Source: Pomphorhynchus laevis (taxonomy: Eukaryota; Acanthocephala; Palaeacanthocephala; Echinorhynchida; Pomphorhynchidae). Taken from it: a stretch of DNA of 64,000 nt. Positions 46,559 to 57,800 of the stretch are shown one piece after another; position 1 is the stretch's first letter, and the number at the start of each line of letters is the position of its first letter. The stretch covers positions 62,001-126,000 of the forward strand of contig WNNJ02000845.1 in the NCBI GenBank assembly GCA_012934845.2, in the 5' to 3' direction. The notes beneath the pieces are model-generated. The model was not told the DNA's origin. It saw nothing but the letters and a program-made list of their open reading frames with translations, and searched no databases. Both the position numbers and the translations under genes were made by a program.

Positions 46559-49359
46559 ATGAAGAAAAGTAGTCTTCTAGACGAAAACAACCAAAGAACT
46601 GATTACACTTATGCAAGAACGTAAGTCGTCTTTTTACTAATTTTCGCACAACTGATAAACGACGATATTCTGACCTGAGCTCTTTCTACGCAGGACGAGT
46701 TATCTACCACCTGCATTAGCATCCCCTCAAGCTGAAAATATGATACCGAACATGAAGCGCCATGGGATCAGAAAGCACAATTCAAGTGCAGATACGTCAA
46801 CGTGTAAGTTACCATCACAGCAGCTTTCAGATAACTGAACAAAGTGATGTAAAATTAAAAATATGATATAATGCAACAAATGATGTTTAAACAAATCATA
46901 TGTTTTATTATTTTCAAGGCCTTAATCTTCATTTGTCTAATACTAAACAAAGTAACCAGCTATAATTGTTCTTCCAAATTGTTACAAAATCTAAAGATTT
47001 TGTAACAACTTGCTCCGTACTGAAAAAATCATTCCTTATATAAATTTGAGTTGTTTGATATTGTGTATTAAATAGCACATTGCTATTTCATATTGCTATT
47101 TGACATATTGCTTCTCATCAGTGACTAGTACCTCCCACTGCTGGATGCAGAGGATGATCAACAGACATCCATCCCAATACCCTTCAGGTGTAAATCCATA
47201 CACCTAGAATTCTACAGGACGCAAATATGAAATATGCGGTAAATTCAATTATTCCTTGAAATTTATAATAGTATTATATTTTATAATACTATATTGTAAT
47301 ATCAACAATATGTTTATAATATTGGATTTTAATATTGGGTGTTATTGCGTTGTATTTATATAAAACGCAATTAAATCATGAATTAATGCATGATTATCGG
47401 CGTTACATATTCTGTAGATTCATGGTCAATAATTAAGCTAAACGATTATAAGTTAATAATCAAAATAGATAAAATCCGTTTTAATTTAATTCCTCATATT
47501 TCTAAATACTTTTAGCTCACAGGTGTGATTCGGAGGTTTCGAGCATACATAGTCAAAGGACTATTCCCGTAACATTTGACAATGAAAGGTCAAGTGGCGC
47601 AGGATCGATTAAATGTGTATCTGATTATCAAAAAGCTGGAAATAAAAAATATGAACATAATACCGACGGCCGACGTTTCGGTTTTCGAAATCTAGCGTTA
47701 CGCACCTTAAAGTATTTGTTTTGGATTGCCATTCTAATTGGATGTAAGTTAATCTCAGTTCGCTAATACACTAATGCTATAGCATCAAAATAATGCGTAT
47801 TTGATTTTAATTTCTAGAACAATATGTTCATGACATTTTTGTTTATTAAGGTCTTACAGCAGCGTTCCAGGTATTCATACACCCAGGTAAATTTAATGTT
47901 TCCAATTTGAAACAAGCAGCTAAGGTTAGTGGTGAAAAAGTACATTTTGCTTTTAATTATTAAAACAATTTTAGATAACATGGTTTGAAAATAACATTTT
48001 CAGTCGCAATTTTGACGATGATAAAATTACATGTAACCCATACGTCTATATGCAGTTAAAGAAGGAAGTTAATAAACTTAAGGAAGATATTATTCAGCTA
48101 AAATCCAATAAGAATCGTTGCGGTTGTGATATAATACCAAACACTTATTCAATCGAAGTATGTTGTTTATATGTGTAAGATAAATTATAAAAACTAACAT
48201 TACAATTTATCATACATCACGAAATAAGAAATTTTTATATACAACTTGTTATAATAAAGAAATTATATTTCTTATATAAGAAATTAATAAAGTCAAACTT
48301 TCATATTTAAAATACTATATACTGCCATTCAATATAAACATTAAAATTTTATGATTCGAGTAATTTAGAATAATTTCGATTCAATACCTGACTGGTTTGT
48401 CCGCTACGACAACGACAGAACTGGTTTGCTAGATTTTGCTAGTGCTCACATGGGTAGGGGAATTGATTAGACCTTAAATCAAATTAATAAATTAAGGTGG
48501 CGTAGTGTATTCGGTTGGCTGTACGAAACCATTTCAAAAAGGCTTTTTCACTCCTAAATCGAATAGTTATCCGGATACAGTATTAAATGTAAGTGCTGTT
48601 AAGAAGACGGCATGTTACTCTACAGTTAACTAAAATTATGTGAATTTAGTCGAACATGGATCCTGGAAATTGCTGGTCATTTTCTGGAAATAACGGCAGT
48701 CTTGTCATTAAACTGAAAATACACATCCATCCAACTGGATTTACATATGAACATATTGATCGATCAATTAGTTTGTACAAAGACAACAGTCCTCGTGAAA
48801 TAACTATTAAGGTTTTCACAAAGTAATAAGTACCTAACTTAAAAATGTTTGTGTGTTCAGGCATTTAGCGATACAAACGTTAGCGACGTTCGTGAACTTG
48901 GTACATTTCACTTTAATTGGAACACGAGTAAATTACAAACCTGGACGTTTCAGGTAGTATTTTTCGTCAAAGCAATATTTGTAAAGTTGAAATTAACATA
49001 TAATTACATTGTATCTTTAATTGAGGATTTATCAACATCCTATCTTAATGTTTATAGTATAATTGAGGATTTATCAACATCCTATCTAAATGTTTATAGT
49101 AAATCAATTTTATTGTAAATGATTGTAAATTAGATAAAACATTCTAAAAACTTAAATCCTTTAAATTTTTCGTTTAATCATTTTTCGTTTAAATCATTTA
49201 AATTATCCTCAATTATAGAAGTTACCGTTTTATCTTTTGTATTTGTAGCATAACAACTCCGATTTTCAGGCGAACTTCTTTGATATAAAGATAAACTCAA
49301 ATTGGGGAAACGTCGAACAAACCTGTTTATACAGAATTAGAATTCATGGAAATACTTGA
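46559..49359 (+). CDS. SUN-domain protein A (LINC complex), 10 exons
   Basis: Inner-nuclear-membrane SUN proteins bind KASH partners in the perinuclear space and link nucleus to cytoskeleton. Proposed exons: 46559-46620, 46694-46803, 47516-47743, 47851-47924, 47975-48157, 48369-48453, 48497-48588, 48650-48811, 48861-48953, 49249-49359. The frame stays open through all nine junctions, giving 399 aa. A hydrophilic N-terminus (1-122) is followed by one transmembrane helix (about 123-145, YLFWIAILIGCLTAAFQVFI), a coiled coil (about 183-202, YMQLKKEVNKLKEDIIQLKS) and the SUN domain (about 220-399). SUN signatures are PGNCWSF, HIHPTGFTYEHIDRSI, ELGTFHFN, NSNWGN and C-terminal YRIRIHG. The donor after exon 8 is weak (AAG|GTTTTC) but shared with gene B. 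The short length resembles SUN3/SPAG4-type rather than large SUN1/2 proteins. An upstream stop precedes the ATG in frame. Exons 1-2 are less certain than the rest. Confidence 0.87.
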
Positions 49360-49379
49360 CAATGTCATTTCATTTTGTA

Positions 49380-49755
49380 GTCACTTGTGTAATTTGTTGT
49401 AAATTGCATTTTTTAATTTTTAAAAAAGCAAAAATGTTATTTCGCGTTTTGTCTAGTTTGTGTATTTTATATTGTTATATTTTTAATATTATTATAAATA
49501 ATATTAAAAATACTATTATATGTCTTATTATATTTTGAATATTTTTTTAGTTTTTATAAAAATTTGTATATTTCTTATATTATATATTAATGATTAACTA
49601 TAAAACATTTGAATATCTCAATATTTAGAAGCAATTGAGTAAGCAATTTAAATCATTGAATATTTAAAGAATTATATGACTTAAACAATATTAATTAATG
49701 AATATTAATTAAATATTTTTCCGGGATATAAATATTGAAAACCGAACACTTTTGT
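49380..49755. repeat. Gene A 3'-flank repeat, also found upstream of gene B
   Basis: The segment from about 49460 to 49750 (for example TTTGAATATCTCAATATTTA and GAAAACCGAACAC at its end) recurs at 52842-53150 and 53155-53350. It follows gene A's stop by about 100 bp. It is either a dispersed AT-rich repeat or the duplicated downstream flank of a SUN unit. Confidence 0.7.
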
Positions 49756-50461
49756 AAAAGTAACATTTTTTAAATAAAAAATAAAGAAAAAAGCGATGAA
49801 CATTTTGACATAAGCAGCACTGGTTAGTGGATGTTTGTTTAAATGGTGATATAATTGCCATATAAGTATTAAATGAATTATCTTTTGAAATAAAGAAGCT
49901 CTCAGGAAAACTAAACCTTACGTTATAGTACTAAATTAGCAGTTGACGATTTTACAGAGACATGCTGTCCGCTTTATAAATCTAGATTGGTACTTGTCAA
50001 TCAATTGCATTAAAATCGATGAAATCAGGATACAGTTACTTTCGATTTCTAAAGTAGGTATTTATCATATAATTATAATATCAAATACGCCTAGCGTGGA
50101 ATTCTTTTATGTGTTTTGCTCCTTTACGTCCGTTATGAGCTAAATCTTCATCCGCCTTGGTTTGATCAGGAACTCCTCGCTGTCATAAAATCTCGTAATA
50201 AACTGTTGCGTCAGTCCACGTGTGACTCTAATTTCAAAGTCTATTATAATTTTGATCGCAATATTATAAGTAAAATTAAACGCAAAAATCGACAGGTTTT
50301 TGAACAGAAGATTGGGAAAATATAATTAAATACAGCTTTTTTCGGTTCATATTTTGCATAACGGAGGTATTAGTAAGATACATACGCGCTTATTCGTCTT
50401 TTAACTTAGGATAATATTCTTAGTTAAAAAATATTTTGTTTTAAATATTTAAAAAATATTT

Positions 50462-50585
50462 TACTAAACAAGACAGCCATGTCTTTAACTAAACAAGACA
50501 GCCATGTCTTTATAACTAAACAAGACAGCCATGTCTTTATAACTAAACAAGACAGCCATGTCTTGTTTATAACTAAACAAGACCG
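50462..50585. repeat. About 27-bp tandem repeat
   Basis: Four full copies and one partial copy of AACTAAACAAGACAGCCATG-TCTTTAT. Each unit contains the inverted repeat AAGACA...TGTCTT. The array ends exactly where the jockey-like LINE fragment starts. Confidence 0.85.
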
Positions 50586-50815
50586 GGCTGGACAAGAGTA
50601 GTTTAACAGGAGGGAAGATCTTAAGGAACATTTAACTAGAGTAGAATACCTTGAGTTTAGGGGAGTGATGTGGGGTTATGTACGGAGTAAAGTGGGTGTA
50701 AATGTGCTTTGGGATAAATCGAGTAATGTCCAGGGGAAGCCGGATAGACCGCGTCTCTTGAAGGACTATAGCATCTGTGTCTCCCAGATCGAGGCAATTT
50801 TTGAGGAAGGTTATA
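50575..50815 (-). pseudogene. Jockey-like LINE, copy 3, short fragment
   Basis: GGCTGGACAAGAGTAGTTTA and the following 230 bp match 28571-28800 (endonuclease region of copy 2) and 16860-17100 (copy 1). The plus-strand ORF at 50665-51084 is a shadow across this fragment and not a gene. Confidence 0.75.
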
Positions 50816-51689
50816 TAAGCTTTGGCGAGGCCATCACTGTAAACAGAGGCTTTAATCTCAGTTTTAAATACTTTACAGAATTGAATAAGTTTCTTTTATA
50901 TTGCAAAGCAAACTACCACAGAAAAATAATGAATAAATTCCTCCCTTCCATAGGAGCGAGTAACTTTATAAAAACCAAATTTTCTATTTTAGTGACTGGG
51001 GAAGCTTGCCCTCCGTTATATAGTCAAAATACAAAATTTACTAACCTGCTTAAAATTAGCAATTTATTTGCGTCAAGTGCATAAGAGCACTCAAAACGAT
51101 TTTGTTCAAAATCGTTTTGAGTTATTTTGTTAGAAAAGGTCGAAGTTTACCTTATAAGTAAATACTCTTCACCGGTTACTGGTGTATTTTACTGTCAACA
51201 AATTATTGCTGAAAATTTGGCAGATTCTTTTGTGACTGTACCTAATGACAATCAATTTGAATTGGTTAGCGTGGATGTTATCATCGATAACTAAAACTAA
51301 TGACATGGAGCCTGTTTAAAAATTTGTACTTTTTGGTCATCTGGGTATGACACTATTTCACCTTTCTCAGATCGTATTTCACTAGCTCCAGTACTATGTG
51401 GTGGCTTAGTACAATTATTTCATTACAGTTTAAGTCATTCATAGATTCCTGAGTCATGGCAAATTGCCAATAATGTCCCTATAGCTAAATTGCATCCAGC
51501 TCAAACATGCTCAGATTTTTGTCCACTAAATATCACGTATTTCAAAGATTCTTAAAGCATTATTGCTAGGAGAGTGCGTTATAAACATTGTCCGATGATA
51601 GTATTTTATATTACAATAAATGTCTATTATACAACCTTATCATAGTCTTTATCATAGTATTTAATCTTTGATTTATTATACAAATTACT

Positions 51690-52015
51690 TTAAAATAATT
51701 CTTATATTTACACAATAATCTTTTAGCTTATTATCTCTTAAAAGTTGTTTTAATATTTCTAATTGTTCATAAATATATTTATCTCTTTTAATATTTTTAA
51801 CTATATTTTCCTTATTCCTTTTATTCGGTAATATGTTCTAAAATAAATAATTTACAGTTTTTAATATCATGTCCTATTAATCTCATATATTTATGAAATA
51901 TAGTTTGGCTATTATGCTGTATATTATGTGTTGCCTAAACCTAGTTTTTAATATTTGATATGTTTTTCCTATATATTGCAATCCACATGTGCATTGTATA
52001 GGATACACTACACCT
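51690..52015 (-). pseudogene. PLE fragment (GIY-YIG and start of RT), degraded
   Basis: Duplicates parts of 52100-52590: the RT start (AAAGTTGTTTTAATATTTCT at about 51738) lies beside the distal part of the GIY-YIG coding region (AATATGTTCTAAAATAAATA at about 51831). The two PLE pieces are head-to-tail on the minus strand, as in the partial tandem copies known for PLEs. Confidence 0.65.
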
Positions 52016-52099
52016 ATTTGTAGGAGTAGTGAAATAATTGAGAAATTATTATGAATAATTACTAATAAATAACAGACGATGTGCTAAATAAATAATTCA

Positions 52100-52640
52100 C
52101 AATTCCTTATATTTACATAAAGATCTTTTGGCTTATTATCACCTAAAAGTTGTTTTAATATTTCTAATTGTTCATTTATATACATATCTTAATATTTTTT
52201 AACTCTATTTTTCCTATTCCTTTTATCACCATGACTTCTTGGTTTGCGTTTAACCGGATTATTGTAATATAGTTGTTTATTATGTATTATACTACTTCTG
52301 CCAATTCCTTGTACCACGTCATTCAATCCTAATGGGTACATGGAATTAAGTGTTTTAATCCAAAAATCTTCTTTTTCTAATAGTTTTTGATTTAATATTG
52401 AAATGTTTTCTTCGATAATATGTTCTAAAATAAATAATTTACAGTTTTTAATATCATGTCCTATTAATCTCATATGTTTATGAAATATAGTTTGACTATT
52501 ATGCTGTATATTATATATGTGCTGCCTAAACCTAGTTTTTAACATTTGATATGTTTTTCCTATATATTGCAATCCACATGTACACTGTATTAGATACACT
52601 ACACCTGCCGGTATTGCAGTTACAATTATTAATATTTAAC
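52100..52640 (-). pseudogene. PLE with N-terminal GIY-YIG domain joined to RT start
   Basis: The minus ORF 52599-52189 is a GIY-YIG endonuclease: MYLIQCTCGLQYIGKTYQML, then FRQHIYNI and LLEKEDFWIKTLNSM, ending in a basic tail (KRKPRSHGDKRNRKNRVKK). Directly beyond it on the minus strand (52187-52100) lies the start of the polymerase frame seen in copy 1 at 20155 (ATATAAATGAACAATTAGAA). The nuclease therefore precedes the RT, as in the Naiad clade of Penelope-like elements, and not after it as in classical Penelope. The rest of the RT is absent here. Confidence 0.8.
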
Positions 52641-52689
52641 AAAAAACATTTGTTTGTCGTATTACTTGCAATACAATTATTCAAAAATT

Positions 52690-53350
52690 ATTCTAATCAT
52701 GACTCAGATGAATCATGACTCAGATGATCCCTTCTGTAGTGACTCAGTGTCCATCATAACTAGTGATTTTACATCTACAAATCTGTACTAAATTGAGTTT
52801 AATATATTCAACACTTGGAAATTACCATGTGGTTTTGTTTTATATTTTATATTGTTAAATTTTTAATATTATTATAAATAATATTAAACATATTATTGTC
52901 TTATTATATTTTGAATATTTTATTTTTAAGCAAATTTGTATATTTATATTAAATATTAATGATTAGCTTATATTTATATTAAATATTGTAGCAAATAAAC
53001 ATTTGAATATCTCAATATTTAGAAGCAATTGATTAACCAATTTAGATCATTGAATATTTAAAGAATTATATGACTTAAACAATATTAAATAATATTTATT
53101 AATTAAATATTTATTTCCGGAATATAAATATAGAAAACCGAACACTTTTGATTAGCTAATTATAATTAATATTTAATATTTATTAAATATTATAGTAAAT
53201 AAAACATTTGAATATCTCAATATTTAGAAGCAATTGAGTAAGCAATTTAAATCATTGAATATTTAAAGAATTATATGACTTAAACAATATTAATTAATGA
53301 ATATTAATTAAATATTTTTCCTGGATATAAATATTGAAAACCGAACACAA
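52690..53350. repeat. Probable debris of a third SUN unit's 3' flank
   Basis: 52768-52840 resembles the 3' flank of gene B (CTAGTGATTTTACATCTACA at 62556). It is followed by two tandem copies of the 3'-flank segment of gene A (52842-53150 and 53155-53350). No SUN coding exon survives here. ATGACTCAGATGA is directly duplicated at about 52700-52725. Confidence 0.5.
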
Positions 53351-53774
53351 TCACCACGACATCACTTTTTAAAATTATTATAAATTTGAGTTCTATTTTA
53401 TCATGTTTGTGCATTATCAATGATAAGTTATATTTTTAAAAATAATAAAATATTAGCACGTTACTCTAAGCGAGTCGAATATTTTGGGATTCCTCTACTA
53501 CAAACGCTCTGTTTGAGTGCGAATTTAAACTGTTTTCACTTTTTAAAACAGCGTCATTTTGATAAATAACATTAACTGACGTTTTATCGGGTACATTTGG
53601 ATTGAAGTGAAATTTATTTATTTTTACCTGTATATATCAGAGAAGCAAGTCAGTAAATGTTGTTTTAAAACAGCTGATATGTGTACTGGTAAGTGCCTAT
53701 TTTTAAGATCTATGGAACTGTACAAATACTTAAAATGAACGTAACTTAAAAGTATTTGTTAAATATATGAAACA

Positions 53775-54116
53775 TAAGGATGTTATACTGCTTTCTTCTT
53801 TAATCCTTGGCATGTGTCTGCGAACTAATGTACGAATATCGTCACGAACCAGTTGCAACACGACCTAAACACTAATATCATCCTGACAAATCCACTAAAA
53901 CACGTCTAGCTGAATTCTATATAGAGAATCCAAGTATTACAGCATGTTTAAACGTCAGTGATCAGTGCGTACGCCCTGAATATCTACTGTGTACTAACGT
54001 CGGAGCAGGATAATATTAGTGGTTAGGTCGTGTTGCAACTGGTTCGTGAAGATATTTGTACATTAGTTTGCAGACACATGCATAGGATTAAAGAAGAGTG
54101 CAGTATAACATCCTTA
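53775..54116. repeat. 340-bp foldback element
   Basis: Arms of about 105 bp: TAAGGATGTTATACTGC...CAACACGACCTAAACACTA on the left, its inverse from TAGTGGTTAGGTCGTGTTGC to GCAGTATAACATCCTTA on the right. The loop is about 130 bp. GAACGTAA (53737) and TTACGTTC (54114) extend the symmetry outward after a 30-bp gap on the left, suggesting an insertion into that arm. Non-coding. Confidence 0.8.
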
Positions 54117-54854
54117 CGTTCACAGATTAATGACCTGCTCTGGAAATCTATTTCGAATATTTGTTAAATAGAAGGAATAGGTAAAGATTTCAAATGAAAT
54201 GAGATGAAACGAAGAGAAAACTAGCAGATTACCTGTGAAATAGAGTAGTCAATACTTACTAATTCGGGACACCGACTGAGAATACAAACTAATAAAAGTA
54301 TTTACGCTACCACAAGAAAATTATATTCCGTGACCAAATATATCAGTGATACCAACAATGCTAATGGATAATTAAAGACGTGCAAATAAGTACTAAGAAT
54401 TCCGTATTACTTTCAAGGATCATTCAATATTCTTTAATGGTTTATTTTCTACCCAAAATTTAGATTTTTTAAATTATTATTTTTTTAAATTAAATAATTA
54501 TACAATCATTATTGTTATATTTAACAATAATGATTTATATCATTATTGTTATATTAAATATAGTTATATATTTATCACTCCACAAGGAAGTTCGCAAAGT
54601 ATGGACAACACATTGCTGAAGTTGAAAGGGCAACTTTCATTCCCGTGATACTTTCAACAAGCGAGAGCATTGGAGCAGAAGCACAGCAATTGTTGAGGTG
54701 GATTGCAGCCAAGTCTTCTACTTCATTGAAGTTGTCATACTCCGAGATTATCCGACACATTTGCTCAGGTATAAGTTTAACTCTTGCGTCCGGCTGCCTC
54801 AATGTGTATACGAGCGACCAGAATGTTAGTTAGAAGCCAAACAGCAAGTAGGCG

Positions 54855-57800
54855 ATGTATGAACGTGACGATTGCTTCATAAAGCACGACGAAGAGAACT
54901 GCTCGTATCTTACAGGTGTCCACTTCAGAAGTTTGAAAGAACACGAATTTGATGTACTACTTAGTTTTCTATTTTTATTATAACTTTTGAATAAAAAAAT
55001 TAAAAAAAAATATTATTAAAATAATAATTTTAATATTAAATTTTACCTTTTACTTCTAATGTATACTGTGGTTTCGTATTTTTAGCTCAAGGTTGCGAAC
55101 CGGATGGACCGTGCATGCGTAGTGAAACGACAGTGCATGTTGTCAATAAAGAGGATAATTCGAATGCCCAAAATGATATTGCAGCGAATTTAAATTCCCA
55201 AAAGAGTAGGACAAAAGAGTGTGATACCTGCAGATGCTCTGACTCAGGTCAATGTACAATAGTATGCAACATTCTCAAATATATCGCAATGATTGCCTTA
55301 ATAACTACTTGTAAGTTTTGAACATTTGAGCTTCATATAAAACTTAGAAATCAATAAAATAAATAGTTCAATAATCTAAAATAGTTTTAACTCAACACTT
55401 AATTCACCTTACGATTTCTGTAATATGTATTTGCTGATAAACGAGAATTTTTTCTTTTAATGATCAAAATATATTAATTTTTGACAATATTCGCTGCGAC
55501 CTGATTGTAATTTGACAAGATTCATCAATGACAAAAGTTAAAAGTTGACAAATGTCTAAATGTTAGAGGTTGTGTTAATCTGCGTTAACAATAAAAATTA
55601 AGACTCACAACATCTATTGAGTCAATTTCGAATATGTGATAACATAAGCAATTTTGATTTTAAATAATTGAACAATTTACAAAATGAGCGATTTTGATTT
55701 TGATCAAAATAGCTCAAATTTAGAATTATTCGACATTGTTAATTGTTCAAAGGAAAGTTTTAGATTTTTACTTTGTTCATTTTTAAATAAACGCCTTTTC
55801 ATATTCAATAAAAACTCAAATTAATTAATAATTTGTGGACATTTACTCCAATTTATAAGCTTTATTAATAAATACTTTACTTTCGCATTACGTCTAATGT
55901 ACTTATTAGAAATGTTAACTCTTAATAAAAAGTAGATAGTTGTAATATTTACAAAATTTAATTGTCGGTAATTTTTATCTGTAATTTAAATCGTTTTTAA
56001 TTTAAATTAATTGAAATTTACATTTTGGTTGGTAAATTACTAATCAAAATAATTCTACATTATCTTAATAAATTTATTAATAATAAATAATTATATAAAT
56101 CACAGCTTCAATAGTTCAAATATAGACAAAGAAGGTAGTTGCTTAGTGAGGGATCTCAAACCGACTCCAAAAATGATGCCGCATTCCTTCGTTACACGGC
56201 TGCGCTGAATCGTTGAATGAGCAAGCTGAATGCGCGTTTATCTCTGGTTGTCCGTCCCAACTTCGAACCAAGCTGCCTCAAAACCGCAAAAGCACTGGGC
56301 CGATCGACAAACACTGTCGATCCTCGAACAGCTGTATTTGGTTCGTTTGAGCTGCGACAGCGCTAGTAGAAGACACTACATGTGCGACATGTCTGACGGC
56401 CAGGGTGTTCGGGCAAATGAAATCTTAAACGAGTATACAGCCAGTTTTCCATGGCATAAGAATTGCACCATCGGGTCGGTTGTCATCGTCTCGCGTTAAG
56501 CCTGTCAGTCGAGTCTAGACGGCGATCCCGAGGCAGCAATAGCCATTCTCAAAATTTCGTTGATCGCAACACGTCGATGGTGACGAGACGTTATCATGTT
56601 GCAGTCTATAAAACTTTTATATATTATATAAAAGTTTGTAAAACTTTTATATTTGGCTACGTATTTTGCTTATCTTAATTATAATGTAAAATATTAAAAT
56701 ATTGTTGTGATATTTAGAACTGGGGTACTAGCAAAATAAAATCAAACAAACATTTGCAAATTATCTTAATTATAATATTTATATTATAGTAGTATTAATA
56801 TTTTAAATCATCTACATGGTGAAAGTTGCAATTTTAAACTTTTGATATTTTACAGACAACAAATAAAATATAATTACATAATTATTATATGTACGGATGA
56901 AATCAGGATATTATGTTGTACTGCGTTAAGGCATTGCTGCGGCATTTTATGCGTATATACACATGCACTCGGAAATTATCAAACTTAGAGCTGATATTAT
57001 TCAGCTAAAATCAAGCAGGAATAATCGCCAAAGGCAATTAGCAACAGATTCATTACCGGTAAGTATATTTTCTGAAAAAAATAACAAATAATCTAATTTG
57101 TCAAAATCGGTATAAATGGACATAATGGACATAAATAAATGGACATATTTTATGTAAAAATAGTTAGTCGATATATTAGCGGTGTTTTATATGCATTATT
57201 CAATTTACGCAAACCGTAATAAATCCTAATTTTATAAATGTATTAGAATGTTGTTTAATTGAATTACTCGTTAGTCACACAGTTTATAATTATGATGTTG
57301 CTACAATACAAAACTGTGCAAGTAATGTAAGAAATAGCCAGGAGAAATATTTCAGATTATCGATTAAATTCACAAAATATTCTAAAACGATTTCGCTCAA
57401 AACAAATAGCAAATTAATGAACTTTGAAAATTCATATTTAATGTAATAACCGTAATAAATCATGTATCACTGAATACTGATTGCTTTTATATAGCAAGTT
57501 AAAATTCACAAGTTTAAAATCATTATTTTTATTGTTTTGATATTCATATCTAATTGTCATTTCAATTTTTTTATTTTGCTCAATAATGAGCATTCACTGT
57601 GTACGTATTCAGGTAAAGCCTAGGCAAACCTTCGTTACCATCATATTTTGTATGTTTTTAAATTTAAATATCCCGCAACTTCACAATTAAGTTCATTTTC
57701 TAAGAGTTGAACATTTTAGAAAATATGCAACTTGCAAGGTAACTCATGTATGGCCAATCTGAGTTGTTTAGTATTACACATAGCTTTCGCAAATGTAATC

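Larger units (their letters stand above)
50110..51600 (+). pseudogene. LINE fragment, interrupted
   Basis: 50116-50325 encodes LHPPWFDQELLAVIKSRNKL, the linker between nuclease and RT in jockey/CR1-like elements. 51180-51570 encodes, across frames, ILAENLADSFVTVPND and RISLAPVLCGGLVQLFHYSL then IPESWQIANNVPIAKLHP, the beginning of the RT. The two parts are separated by a 27-bp tandem repeat, a jockey-like LINE fragment and unrelated sequence (50462-51110). It is dead. Confidence 0.7.

Noticed and set aside
50665-51084. 139-codon forward ORF resembling a novel gene
   Set aside because: Its first half is antisense to a jockey-like LINE fragment shared with 28571-28800, and the rest has no domain, so the ORF is a chance junction.
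54575-54833. Opposing ORFs just upstream of SUN gene B as extra N-terminal exons
   Set aside because: They overlap on both strands, contain no splice signals in a phase that would join to the 55086 exon, and do not resemble gene A's first exons.
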